Assembly: GCF_003347665.1 (NCBI RefSeq)
Contig: NZ_QDGA01000003.1
Coordinates: forward strand, 225,112-289,111
From: Microvirga calopogonii
GTDB lineage: Bacteria > Pseudomonadota > Alphaproteobacteria > Rhizobiales > Beijerinckiaceae
Direction: 5' to 3'
DNA length: 64,000 nt
Shown: positions 50,341 through 59,277 of the stretch, one piece after another
Numbering within the stretch: position 1 is the stretch's first letter
Layout of the letters: each line of letters opens with the position of its first letter
The notes under the pieces: model-generated
Told to the model about the DNA's origin: nothing
What the model saw: only the letters and a program-made list of their open reading frames with translations
The model's database searches: none
Translations under genes and position numbers: made by a program

Positions 50341-51513
50341 ATGGGCAGGAAGTTTACAACGGCCCAAGCCGCTCTGCACGACCTCTTGGATAGGCTTGAA
50401 GCAAATCCTGCGGCCAAGCGACTCCTCGTGAAGATTGATCGTTCCACTTTTCCGACGACTCGGGAAGCGGACGAGTTCGAGCAGGGACTGAAGAAAGCCG
50501 CGGAGGCAGGCACTGTAGCCTTGAAATTCGGGGTTCGACGTGACCGCGGGACGATCAGTCACGCGACGCTCCTGGATTCACCCGCCCTCTACCGCCATCT
50601 AGATCGGAAGCCTAGTACCGACCGTGTCCGCGAGACTCTGGATAGCTACAAGCAGGTCAGTCGGCCGGAATGGCAGATTAAACTCATCTCGGAAGTAGAG
50701 AGCACATGGTCCCGAAACCGTGCTTGGTACGGTATCTCTGTTGGCAATATGTCGATGATCGACGCGCTACTTAACATGGCTGATGCCATAAGCCGGGGAG
50801 ACCATGAGAACCTGGACTACCGGACATTCTCGCGGCGTATCGGCGGAGCGAGCAAGATTGTCGAGCGATATGAGGTTGCCCTCCTGAGGGCTATCTCCTT
50901 CGTCATGGAAGTCCCTTCGGGGAAGCCAAGGGAGGCGCTCTCGGCCATAGGTCTAGATAAGGTGTCGGTCCCATTCCATGTCTCGGGGCCCGTCGCGTTG
51001 GACGACGTCCCTGTTCCTCTAACAGTCCCATACATAGCAATTCCACACCAGGCGGCTGGGACCCTGTCTCTGTCGCGCCGTCCGAGGGCCGTTCTCACAA
51101 TTGAAAACTTCGTGTCGTTTCATCGTCACGCCACTGAGGCGAACCGCGATGCTAATGACCTCGTCATCTACACCGGAGGTCAGCCCTCGCTCGGTTTCAG
51201 GAAGTCTATGGCCGTATTACTGCCGCAGATTCCCATGGAGGTCCCACGGTTCCACTGGTCAGACATCGATGCTGGGGGGATCGAGATTTTCAAAACGATG
51301 GAACGGATCATCCCGGGACTCAAGCCACACCTGATGTCCCGCGACCTCGCCGAGACGCGGGGAACTCGGTCGGATAGGCCTATTATGCGAGCAGGCTCAT
51401 CTCCTGGAAGTGCTATCGAGAGTCTGGCGGAGTACCTGTCATGTGAGCGGCCATTCACGCTGGAGCAGGAGGAACTGGATCCCGAGCCTCCAGATCTGAC
51501 CTGGAGCCACTGA
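50341..51513 (+). CDS. jetD: Wadjet protein JetD, Toprim-type nuclease subunit
   Basis: JetD (390 residues) cuts DNA once the complex has recognised a small circular plasmid. Residues about 1-190 look like the arm/CAP domain (DUF3322-like; AKRLLVKIDRSTFPTTREAD). The C-terminal part is the Toprim (DUF2220-like) domain, with the acidic residue Glu255 in RAVLTIENFVSF and the Asp308/Asp310 pair in HWSDIDAGGIEIFK. These residues match the topoisomerase VI-like fold used in the family. The start is one base after jetC. Confidence 0.93.
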   Translation: MGRKFTTAQAALHDLLDRLEANPAAKRLLVKIDRSTFPTTREADEFEQGLKKAAEAGTVALKFGVRRDRGTISHATLLDSPALYRHLDRKPSTDRVRETLDSYKQVSRPEWQIKLISEVESTWSRNRAWYGISVGNMSMIDALLNMADAISRGDHENLDYRTFSRRIGGASKIVERYEVALLRAISFVMEVPSGKPREALSAIGLDKVSVPFHVSGPVALDDVPVPLTVPYIAIPHQAAGTLSLSRRPRAVLTIENFVSFHRHATEANRDANDLVIYTGGQPSLGFRKSMAVLLPQIPMEVPRFHWSDIDAGGIEIFKTMERIIPGLKPHLMSRDLAETRGTRSDRPIMRAGSSPGSAIESLAEYLSCERPFTLEQEELDPEPPDLTWSH

Positions 51514-51568
51514 TCAACCGCTTAAAGGTATCGAGAGGCGGTATGAGAAGCCTTGGGCTGACTTCGAT

Positions 51569-52341
51569 ATGCAACTGACACGCCGTGCTTTGTATGATCC
51601 TTTCTGGAGCAAGCCGGTGACGAAGGTCGCAGCTGAGTTTCAGATCTCTGATGTCGGTCCAGGCAAGATCTGTGACCGGCATCGCGTTCCCACTCCGCCT
51701 CGCGGATATTGGGCAAAAATCGAGGTCGGATCGAAGGTCAAGCAGGCACTGTTTGTGGAGGTAAATGATCCAGGTCTCGATCGGATTGAGATCATCGGTA
51801 GTCTCACACAACTTCCAGAGCCTGTCCGTGAACTTGTCATGCGCCATAAAGCGGAACGCGCAGAGCGTAAAACCGCAGAGCGCAAAGTCTTCACACCACA
51901 CTTGGAGCCGTTCCCCGAAAAAAATCTACGGGTGACATTCACCCAACTATTCGTCCAACTGCGAAGGCGTTACGTAGCCGCTCTGCACAGGATGACGATG
52001 TCGTGCGAGCTTTTGGCGAAGGGTTATGCGGCATTGAAGTCGGTATCCAGTCCATCGAGAGAGCAAATGCAATCCTCGACACTCTTGCAGGTTCTCGTGC
52101 TGAGAAGGGCCGGCAGATTGAGCCGACCGAGGCTGCGCTAGCCGAGGAGGCGAGACGTCAACAGAGGCGGGAGCGGTACTGGCGTGGTGAAATTTCAGGG
52201 GACTATGCGTTCCACAAGAAGTCATATCCCGAGAAAGATACTGTTCGGACAGGACAGTTGTTTCTTCAAATCGATGGTTATGGAGCTAACGAAACGCGAA
52301 AATCTCGGACTCCGAATCCTCGTACTCAGACCCGAAATTGA
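51569..52341 (+). pseudogene. Frameshifted gene of a defence-island-associated hypothetical family
   Basis: The first frame starts MQLTRRALYDPFWSKPVTKV and contains VPTPPRGYWAKIEVGSKVK. This is the opening of a family of about 350-residue proteins of unknown function that I know from alphaproteobacterial genomes, often near mobile or defence genes. After an A7 run at 51917-51923 the family sequence continues in another frame: DIHPTIRPTAKALRSRSAQD, then RAFGEGLCGIEV, RYWRGEISGDYAFHKKSYPE and RTGQLFLQIDGYGAN. Adding one A joins the two. The last 15 residues do not look like the family, so the C-terminus may also be damaged. Confidence 0.78.
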
Positions 52342-52907
52342 TGAAACCAGCTTCGGAGTTGGTGAGAAGGAAGAATCGGAACTGAGAATTTCGACTGAAA
52401 ATCGACTGCGCCGAATGCGGAATTGCCCAGAAAATAAGGGATGAGTTCCCAGCCATTTTCGATTCATTTCGATCGAACTCGATTCAGGTTAGTTGCTGCC
52501 TCAGTTCAAAGCGTTTCAGCTTACCCAACGGCTCATGGATTGTCTTCAATCGCGTGACAGATCTCGTGTTTTCTATTGCGTTTGTGTCTCGTTCGGCTTG
52601 CTTGCCGAACCTGATTTGCGGCCGGTGGAGAAACATTCGAAGCAACAAGTCATCGGCGCCGCTTCGTCAGACGTACCAAGGCCCTTTTCCGGAAATTTCC
52701 AGTATTCCGATCATTGTCTGGGTGAGGCGAAAGAGCAGATGGTTAGGGAAATGGCCACGGCAACAGCGGGATCTGTCCCGAAGTGCGCATCCAGTGTTGC
52801 CATTGTCATGCGGGCGCCGGGCTTTCGGTGTGTCTCGCGAAAGAACCCAAGGATCTCGCAGGCCGTCTCGCTGAGTGGCATTCTTGCCCCCATCGGATCA
52901 GCTCCCG
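52342..52907. other. 566 bp without a recognisable gene, right flank of the Wadjet island
   Basis: Short open frames on both strands give no motif. A minus-strand frame (52711-53040), which overlaps the channel gene, contains MPLSETACEILGFFRETHRK and may be a remnant, but I cannot place it. TCGATTCA occurs twice around 52459-52484 (TTTTCGATTCATTTCGATCG and AACTCGATTCAGG). No integrase or transposase is visible. Confidence 0.45.
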
Positions 52908-54059
52908 CTATTCGGCCACGTGGAGGCGGAGCCCGGGTTCGTTCAGGCGGTCCTTCGATCCTAAACGGCTCATTGCGGCATCGATCTCCTCCATTCTGTA
53001 AGCCATGGAGGGGGCCAGGTTTGTGATGTGATGGTCCCATTGCATTCGGCAGGCGATGTAGGCCTCGGCACCGGCCTGCCCGTCAGCCGTGATCTCGATC
53101 CCCGCCTGCTGAAGGCGAAACAGGGCAGCGCGGTAGCGTGCTCGCCAGCGGTCTCGGGTCTGCTGGTCCGGTTGAGCCTCCCGTTCCGGGGCCCCATGAG
53201 GGAGAAAGGTGTTCTCCAAGGTGATGACCAGCATCATTGATGCTTCCCACAGCTGCGCGACGGCTCCCGCCTCCTTCAGCCAGCGGTCCTTCTGATCATC
53301 CAAGGCGCTCTTGATCAGGCTCACCGTGTCCAGGGCGACCAGCGTGGAACGGGACACCGAGTGGTATGGGTCGCTGAAGCGGAAATAGAACAGCACCGGG
53401 TAGAAGTGGTGTGCCTCCTTGGCTTGGGTCATCTCGACAGCGATTTCCGACAGGTTCGTGTAGCCGCCACTGAACTGCCCCTGAGGTCCGAGACGTGCCA
53501 GCAACTCGGCGGCATCTCCTGTGCACCCTGAGAGGAAATGAAGGTTCATGGCCAGCACGTTGCGCCGCTGGAGCGCTGTATAGACCTGCATCAGATAGGT
53601 CAGCGTCAGCGACATCACCGACATGCCGATCAGCGAGTTGAACAGGAAGAGCAGCCGCATCGGGCTCGTGTGTGGTGTGAAATCACTTGCCCCGACAATC
53701 GCCATGCTGGTTCCCCCGGCATACATCGCGGTGACGAAGTCGGTGGGCGTCTCGCCGTTGGTGGCGCGGATGGACGTGCCGAGTTCCGGGTGCATGATCA
53801 ATGCCGCCCCGAGCGTCAGCCCGAGAGCCCAGACCCCAACCAGCAGCACGAGGATGACCGGACCGCAGAAGGACAGAGCCGCGCCCCGTCTGGAGCCGAA
53901 AACCGTCGAGGCATTGACGGCAAAGGACCAGACCAAGTGCCCGACCCTGGATCCGATAATGCTGGTGCCGATCCGGGCGTAGAGCACGGTCAGGAAAATA
54001 TCGAGCAAGATGATCAGGATCAGCAGTATCCCAAGGCCCTGCTCCAGTCGCCCTATCAT
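52908..54059 (-). CDS. Potassium-channel-like membrane protein with altered filter
   Basis: The product has 383 residues; GGAGG lies upstream of the ATG at 54059. Membrane helices are visible at about 7-28 (LGILLILIILLDIFLTVLYA), 60-90 (FCGPVILVLLVGVWALGLTL) and 135-160 (LLFLFNSLIGMSVMSLTLTY). A pore-like loop sits between the last two. Where potassium channels have TVGYGD, this protein has SMAIVGASDFTP, so the loop is conserved in shape but not in the filter Tyr-Gly. The C-terminal 200 residues are cytosolic and not recognised. Ion selectivity cannot be assumed. Confidence 0.7.
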   Translation of the reverse strand: MIGRLEQGLGILLILIILLDIFLTVLYARIGTSIIGSRVGHLVWSFAVNASTVFGSRRGAALSFCGPVILVLLVGVWALGLTLGAALIMHPELGTSIRATNGETPTDFVTAMYAGGTSMAIVGASDFTPHTSPMRLLFLFNSLIGMSVMSLTLTYLMQVYTALQRRNVLAMNLHFLSGCTGDAAELLARLGPQGQFSGGYTNLSEIAVEMTQAKEAHHFYPVLFYFRFSDPYHSVSRSTLVALDTVSLIKSALDDQKDRWLKEAGAVAQLWEASMMLVITLENTFLPHGAPEREAQPDQQTRDRWRARYRAALFRLQQAGIEITADGQAGAEAYIACRMQWDHHITNLAPSMAYRMEEIDAAMSRLGSKDRLNEPGLRLHVAE

Positions 54060-54089
54060 GGCAGGCCTCCTGTCATCCCAACTGCTCGG

Positions 54090-55250
54090 TCAGGGGCGCT
54101 GGGGCTGTCCGGTCGAGCCGGTGGCCTCCCCGTTCTGTCCGGGCTCGATGCGCCACAGCTGCGTCTCAAGGCGCGGACCGCTCTCCGGTTTGAACCAGCT
54201 CATGTCCTGAATGCGAGAGCTGGTGATGTAGATCGTCCCGTCGGGTCCCTCCGAGAATGTATCGGGCCAGCGCAGCCGCTTGTCCTGGACAAGGGTGGTG
54301 ATGCGATCCCCATCGCGGACCTTCACGGCATCCTGCTCAATCGCGCTCAGATAAAGCCGCCCGCGCCCATCGATCCAAAGCCCGTCCGTCGGCTCGGTCC
54401 CGGCGACACGCTCCACACGAGCTTCGAGATCCTTCTCGGACAGACGCGAGTTCTCCAAGGCATCCGTCGAGACGCGATAGAGCGTCCGCCCTGTAAGGGC
54501 TTTCCAATAGAGCGTGCGCCCATCAGGAGAGAGCGCGATGCTGTCAGCGGCAAATTCGACCCCGCGCCCGTCGGGCCGACGCAACTCCTGCCCATCGGTC
54601 TTCACCACCACATCCTTTTCCGGCTGGGTGCTCGGGTGGCCGTCAAGGACGCGTCGAGCCTTGCCGTTCTGCAGATCCACAACGACGAGTGCACCCTTGG
54701 CCCCGGCATCGGTCAGATAGGCATGCCGCCCATCCGGCGAAAACCGCACATCGTTCAGGTAGCTGCCCTGCGGGGCGACCGTCTCGTCGAACCGGATCAC
54801 CTGCGCGACCTTGTTCGACTTCAGATCGATCCTGACGAGCTTGGGCCCTCCCTGCACAACGGATGCTGTGGCTGGCGCGGCCGGATCGACGACCCAGAGA
54901 TTGCCGTGCGCATCGGCCACGACGCTCTGGACGCACACGAAGTGGTCGCCGGCGGACACCTGGTTCTTCTTGGCATTGCGCCAGGAATTCCACTCGTCAT
55001 CCGGGTAGGGTTTGACCTGGCCGTCGCGCGTCACCTCCGCCACCGAGATCGGTGCATCCTCCGTCCATCGCGGGAAGTTGACGAAGATGCGCCCGTCCTT
55101 TGACACGGTCACTCCGGTCACCTGATGTTCAAAACTGGCGACCTGCTGCAGTTGCGCCGGACCCTGAGATGGGGCTGCACTCTGCTGTGCCATGGATGTG
55201 GTGGCCAAGAGCGTTCCGAAAAGCAGGGTCACCGGTGTGAGCCTGGGCAT
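54090..55250 (-). CDS. Exported Yellow/major royal jelly protein-like beta-propeller
   Basis: The product has 386 residues from MPRLTPVTLLFGTLLATTSM, with GGAGG six bases upstream (an ATG five codons earlier is less likely). The first 22 residues form a Sec signal peptide. The mature part has the blades of the MRJP/Yellow family: TVSKDGRIFVNFPRW, LWVVDPAAPATASVVQGGPK, YLNDVRFSPDGRHAYLTDAG, ADSIALSPDGRTLYWKALTG and WPDTFSEGPDGTIYITSSRI. Bacterial members are periplasmic and of unknown activity. It lies 30 bp downstream of the channel gene's start, on the same strand and transcribed before it. Confidence 0.85.
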   Translation of the reverse strand: MPRLTPVTLLFGTLLATTSMAQQSAAPSQGPAQLQQVASFEHQVTGVTVSKDGRIFVNFPRWTEDAPISVAEVTRDGQVKPYPDDEWNSWRNAKKNQVSAGDHFVCVQSVVADAHGNLWVVDPAAPATASVVQGGPKLVRIDLKSNKVAQVIRFDETVAPQGSYLNDVRFSPDGRHAYLTDAGAKGALVVVDLQNGKARRVLDGHPSTQPEKDVVVKTDGQELRRPDGRGVEFAADSIALSPDGRTLYWKALTGRTLYRVSTDALENSRLSEKDLEARVERVAGTEPTDGLWIDGRGRLYLSAIEQDAVKVRDGDRITTLVQDKRLRWPDTFSEGPDGTIYITSSRIQDMSWFKPESGPRLETQLWRIEPGQNGEATGSTGQPQRP

Positions 55251-55342
55251 GTTCGCCTCCATCATGCGGCAATGATCGTGTGGGATACGGCTGCCCCCTC
55301 GCAGCGTGAACGCCGCTCGAGCGCAGCCGTATCGTCGTTCGG

Positions 55343-55942
55343 TCAGTGAGGACGCGCCCTCTCTTGCGGGGCACGATCGGACACCGCTGCGAGGGGTGGA
55401 GCGGCACGCATGTCGGGCGGCACCTGGAAGTCCTTGGCGGCGCCTCGCGCGGCCTGGACACCCTGCGGGAAGCCCGTCCGATTTCGGTAGGAGCGTGGCC
55501 GGCCACCGGGGCGGCTGTGGCGGGCCGTGACCGCCTGCGCGCCGATGATGTCGAGCAGCGTCACTCCCAGCACCGCCGCAAGAGCAATCTTGGCATTGTC
55601 GCGCTTCGGATTATCATGCCGCATGGCCGTCATCAGGGTGGCGATGTCGAGTCCGTCTCCGGCGACGCGACTCCACAATCCGACGTGCTTGTCGGGCGAG
55701 AGCGAGACGATGCCATGCCCAAGTTCGCGAACGCCATAGGCCCGGACGAGGCCTTCCTTGCCCTCCATGCCAAGAGCCCGGGTGAAGCGCTCCGGCGCGA
55801 TCAGCTCCGCTAAGCCCAGGCCGATGCTGTACCAGCCCAACGCTTTGGCCAATCGGTCGGCCCCGCCCAGCGAGCTGGGGCCGGAGCGGAGGACCTTCGG
55901 GTCGCCCTTGGACCGGGCGATGTTCGAGATGTAATAAGCCAT
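55343..55942 (-). CDS. Hypothetical small membrane protein of the cyclase/dehydrase-associated type
   Basis: The product has 199 residues. About four weak hydrophobic helices are seen (LAKALGWYSIGLGLAELIAP, GLWSRVAGDGLDIATLMTAM, AALAAVLG-like segments near 120-140). A basic Pro/Arg-rich tail of about 60 residues follows. The pattern LGWYSIGLGLAELIAPERFT and VRELGHGIVSL is one I associate with proteins found next to SRPBCC cyclase genes. An SRPBCC gene lies 3.7 kb away beside the second dehydrogenase. It follows the Zn dehydrogenase gene by 18 bp and is probably in its operon. Confidence 0.65.
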   Translation of the reverse strand: MAYYISNIARSKGDPKVLRSGPSSLGGADRLAKALGWYSIGLGLAELIAPERFTRALGMEGKEGLVRAYGVRELGHGIVSLSPDKHVGLWSRVAGDGLDIATLMTAMRHDNPKRDNAKIALAAVLGVTLLDIIGAQAVTARHSRPGGRPRSYRNRTGFPQGVQAARGAAKDFQVPPDMRAAPPLAAVSDRAPQERARPH

Positions 55943-55960
55943 GTCTTCTCTCCCGGTTCT

Positions 55961-57136
55961 TTAGGGCTTCAAAACAACCTTGATGCAGCTGTCCTGCTTG
56001 TCGCGGAACACCTTGTACATCTCGGGTCCCTCATCGAGGCTGACCGTGTGGGTGATGACAAACGATGGATCGATCTGCCCCTCCTCGATGCGGCGCAGAA
56101 GGTCATCGGTCCAACGGTTGACGTGCGTTTGCCCGGTGCGAAGGGTCAGCCCCTTGTTCATCAGCTGACCCATCGGGATCTTGTCGACCAACCCGCCATA
56201 GACACCGGGGATCGAAATCACCCCGGCCGGGCGGCAGACGTAGATCATCTCACGAAGGACGTGCGGCCGGTCGCTTTCGGCTCCCAGCATCTGCTTGGTG
56301 CGGTCGTAGACCGTATCCGGCATGGAGGGCGAGACATGGGCTTCCATCCCGATGGCGTCGATGCACTTTTCCGGACCCTCGCCACCCGTGAGCTCGTTCA
56401 GACGCTCGATCACGCTCTCTTCATCGAAGTTGATGGTGATGGCGCCGCCGGCTTCCGCCATTTCCAGGCGCTCCGGCAAATGATCGATGGCGATCACCTG
56501 CTTGGCACCAAGCAGAATGGCGCTGCGGATCGCCATCTGACCGACGGGACCGCAACCCCAGATCGCCACTGTGTCCGTCGGCTGGATGTCGCACTGGACC
56601 GCCGCCTGCCAGCCGGTCGGGAAGATGTCACCGAGGAAGAGAACCTTCTCGTCCGGGATCCCATCCGGCACCTTGATGTGGGTCGCATCGGCGAACGGAA
56701 CGCGCAGATACTCGGCCTGCCCGCCAGGATAGCCGCCGGTCAGATGCGTGTAGCCGAACAGGCCCGCCGTCGCGTGACCGAAGACCTTGTCGGCGAGATC
56801 CTTCTTGCGGTTGCTCCGCTGACAGACCGAGAAGTTGCCGCGCTTGCACTGATCGCACTCGCCGCAGATGATCGTGAACGGGACAACGACGCGGTCGCCC
56901 TTCTTGAGCTTGCCCCTCGCTTCGGGCCCGACCTCAACGACCTCTCCCATCATCTCGTGCCCCATGACATCACCGGGCAGCATGGCTGGAATGAAATTAT
57001 GGAACAGATGAAGATCCGAGCCGCAGATGGCGCAACTCGTCACCTTGATGATGGCGTCGCGCGGTTGCTCGATCTCGGGGTCAGTGACGGTGTCGCAGCG
57101 AATATCTTCCTTGCCATGCCAAACGAGGGCTCGCAT
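55961..57136 (-). CDS. Zinc-dependent alcohol dehydrogenase (formaldehyde-dehydrogenase-like)
   Basis: The product has 391 residues. The catalytic zinc ligands are in [17 protein letters not shown] and GHEMMGEV. The structural zinc site is [16 protein letters not shown]. The nucleotide fold shows [20 protein letters not shown]. Length and the long loop [20 protein letters not shown] resemble the glutathione-independent formaldehyde dehydrogenase-like branch. It is the first gene of a unit with the 55343 gene. A second dehydrogenase of the same type lies at 60376. Confidence 0.9.
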   Translation of the reverse strand: MRALVWHGKEDIRCDTVTDPEIEQPRDAIIKVTSCAICGSDLHLFHNFIPAMLPGDVMGHEMMGEVVEVGPEARGKLKKGDRVVVPFTIICGECDQCKRGNFSVCQRSNRKKDLADKVFGHATAGLFGYTHLTGGYPGGQAEYLRVPFADATHIKVPDGIPDEKVLFLGDIFPTGWQAAVQCDIQPTDTVAIWGCGPVGQMAIRSAILLGAKQVIAIDHLPERLEMAEAGGAITINFDEESVIERLNELTGGEGPEKCIDAIGMEAHVSPSMPDTVYDRTKQMLGAESDRPHVLREMIYVCRPAGVISIPGVYGGLVDKIPMGQLMNKGLTLRTGQTHVNRWTDDLLRRIEEGQIDPSFVITHTVSLDEGPEMYKVFRDKQDSCIKVVLKP

Positions 57137-57381
57137 GCCTTCCTCCTCCTCTTGTTCAACGAAGATGCAGAGGCTTCCGCGTCCGCAACTCGTTACGGCA
57201 CGGGCAGATCTCTGCGGGGATAGTCGTCAGGGCTCGTGGCCTTTTGAACGTCTGCGCTGAGGGGAAGTGCTGCGGATAATCCCTGAGGGACATTACGCTC
57301 CGTTTCGACGCGGCGCGGTTCTCCCGCGCTGCCGACCTCTAGCGAGAACAGCAATCTGAGCGGGACATTCCTGCTGGGCGG

Positions 57382-59277
57382 TCAGGTTTCGGGCTTGTCT
57401 GACACCTGAGGCACCTTCGGCCCCGGGCTGGGCGACTCGAACCCTGCGGAGGTTGCGACCAGCACGGCTTGAGACAGGGTCTGTACGCCAAGCCGCTGCA
57501 TGACGTGAGCCCGATGGGTCTCTACCGTCCGAGGGCTGAGGCCGATGTCCCGTCCAATTTCCTTGTTGGTCTTGCCGGCCAACAAGCCTGCCAGGACCTC
57601 GCGCTCGCGTTCCGACATTTCGGCAATCCGACGCCGCCCCCGCTCTGCCTCCTGGTTCTGCTCATCCTCCTCATGGGTGCTGGCCAAGGCCGACGCCACT
57701 GCGGCCAGAAGCTGGTCCGAGTCATACGGGACCGGCAGGAAGTCCACGGCTCCAGCCTTCATGACCTGCACCCCAAAGGTCACGTCGCCGTTGGCGTCGC
57801 CCAGAACAATGACCGGCAGGCCGATGCGCCGGGCCTTGAGCTCCCTCGGAATGACCAGACCACCAGCGCCAGACCGGCAAATGTCGAGAACGACGCAACC
57901 AGCCGCGAGAGCCGGAGCCGCCTCCAGGAAGGATTTGCCGGACGAAAAGACTCTGACCCTGTAGCCGGCCTCGCGAAGTAAATGGGAGAGACCTCGGTGG
58001 GTGGCCTCTTCGTCATCGACCACATACACGAAACGCCCGTCTTGTCGGGTGATGTCCTGGGCAATGCCACCGGCTCGACGGATCTGGCCCTGCGCGTCGC
58101 GAATGGGGAAAAAGGTGTTCCGGATCCAACGCACGACCCCATCCTGCCGGATGATGCGAAACTCCTCGGTGCTGATTTCGCCTAGTCTGACGTGTTCAAG
58201 CGCGCCTCGCGCGCGTTCTCGATCATCCGGATAGAGGATGCGGTTCCAACGGCTGGGATCGCCGAGCACTCCCTCCCGCGGCTCGCCCCAAATGGATTCG
58301 AAAGCTGGGCTCAGGTAGTCGAGGTTCATCGTCTTGAAGTTCAGGATCCAAAGCGTGCTGCTGGAGTTCTCGGCGAACTGCCGGAAGCGCTCCTCGCTCT
58401 CACGCAGGGCTGCTTCGGCCCGCTTGCGTGTTGTTATCTCAAGGGCAGCTCCAGTGAACCCCACCGGCTGGCCATTCTCGAAGGTGGTCTGGCCATGGGT
58501 GGAGATCCAGCGCTCGATTCCATCCTCAATCCCGATGACGCGATAGTCAGCGTGGTAGACACCATCCCCTGTGGGATCGACACAACTGGCGAGAGCAGTT
58601 TCGACCTGAGTTCGGTCCTCAGGATGAATGCCAGACATCCATACATCCAGGGAGACGGGCGCTTCCGGAGACAGGCCCCACATGGCCTTCAGGCGAGCAT
58701 CCCAGTCCAGCGCCCCGGTTGCCGGGTCCCACGTGTAGGGTGAGACATCGACGAGATCGATGGCGGCCTGGAGACGCGCCTTGCTTCGGCGCAGGGCAGT
58801 CTCGGCGCGGACACGCTCGGTGGTCTCATGGACAGTGCATAGGATCCCGCCAACCCCGCCCGTCTCATCCCCAATGGGGCTGTAGGAGAACGAGAACCAT
58901 GTTGCCTCGGGATGACCTCTGCGCATGAGCGTCAGCGGCAGGTCCTCGAAGTAGCTGGCCTCGCCGTGCATGGCCCGATTGGTGATGGGACCGATGGTGT
59001 CCCATACCTCCGACCAGACCTCGGGGAACGGCCGCCCGATGCCGTTCGGCTTATCACCCATGATTGGAATGTAGGCATCGTTGTAGAAGCTCGTCAGTTC
59101 CGGCCCCCAGGCCAGGTAGGTCGGGAAGGCGGAGTTCAGCATGATGCTCAACGCGGTGCGCAGCGACTGCGGCCAAGTCTCTGCTGGCCCGAGGGGCGTG
59201 GCAGCCCAGTCATGGGTTCGTACGTGTTCACCCATGATACCGCCGCCGGGAATAGCTTCCGCCACGCTCATCTCCAT
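57382..59277 (-). CDS. PAS-PAS-PAS-REC-LuxR regulatory protein without a kinase
   Basis: The product has 631 residues from MEMSVAEAIPGGG (ATG at 59277, after GAGGAAGA). Three PAS domains run to about residue 420. The first (about 10-160) begins DWAATPLGPAETWPQSLRTA, the second has WMSGIHPEDRTQVETALASC, and the third has LWILNFKTMNLDYLSPAFES. A receiver-like domain (about 425-545) and a LuxR HTH (MSEREREVLAGLLAGKTNKE, DIGLSPRTVETHRAHVMQRL) follow. The receiver keeps the Asp in VVLDICRSG but has GD where FixJ has TG, and PVPY where it has EKPF. No histidine-kinase domain lies between. It may act on the flanking dehydrogenase genes. Confidence 0.85.
   Translation of the reverse strand: MEMSVAEAIPGGGIMGEHVRTHDWAATPLGPAETWPQSLRTALSIMLNSAFPTYLAWGPELTSFYNDAYIPIMGDKPNGIGRPFPEVWSEVWDTIGPITNRAMHGEASYFEDLPLTLMRRGHPEATWFSFSYSPIGDETGGVGGILCTVHETTERVRAETALRRSKARLQAAIDLVDVSPYTWDPATGALDWDARLKAMWGLSPEAPVSLDVWMSGIHPEDRTQVETALASCVDPTGDGVYHADYRVIGIEDGIERWISTHGQTTFENGQPVGFTGAALEITTRKRAEAALRESEERFRQFAENSSSTLWILNFKTMNLDYLSPAFESIWGEPREGVLGDPSRWNRILYPDDRERARGALEHVRLGEISTEEFRIIRQDGVVRWIRNTFFPIRDAQGQIRRAGGIAQDITRQDGRFVYVVDDEEATHRGLSHLLREAGYRVRVFSSGKSFLEAAPALAAGCVVLDICRSGAGGLVIPRELKARRIGLPVIVLGDANGDVTFGVQVMKAGAVDFLPVPYDSDQLLAAVASALASTHEEDEQNQEAERGRRRIAEMSEREREVLAGLLAGKTNKEIGRDIGLSPRTVETHRAHVMQRLGVQTLSQAVLVATSAGFESPSPGPKVPQVSDKPET

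Noticed and set aside
43700..52907. Integrative element or prophage carrying the Wadjet operon
   Set aside because: No integrase, transposase, tRNA target, terminal repeat or phage gene was seen in either flank.
53538..55103. A 521-codon plus-strand open frame over the channel and MRJP-like genes
   Set aside because: The minus strand shows a signal peptide, ribosome sites and family motifs; the plus reading has none.
57137..57240. EcfG general-stress promoter (GGAAC, 16-17 bp, CGTT) upstream of the dehydrogenase genes
   Set aside because: Only partial matches such as GGAAGC with CGTT were found, which is not better than chance in this sequence.
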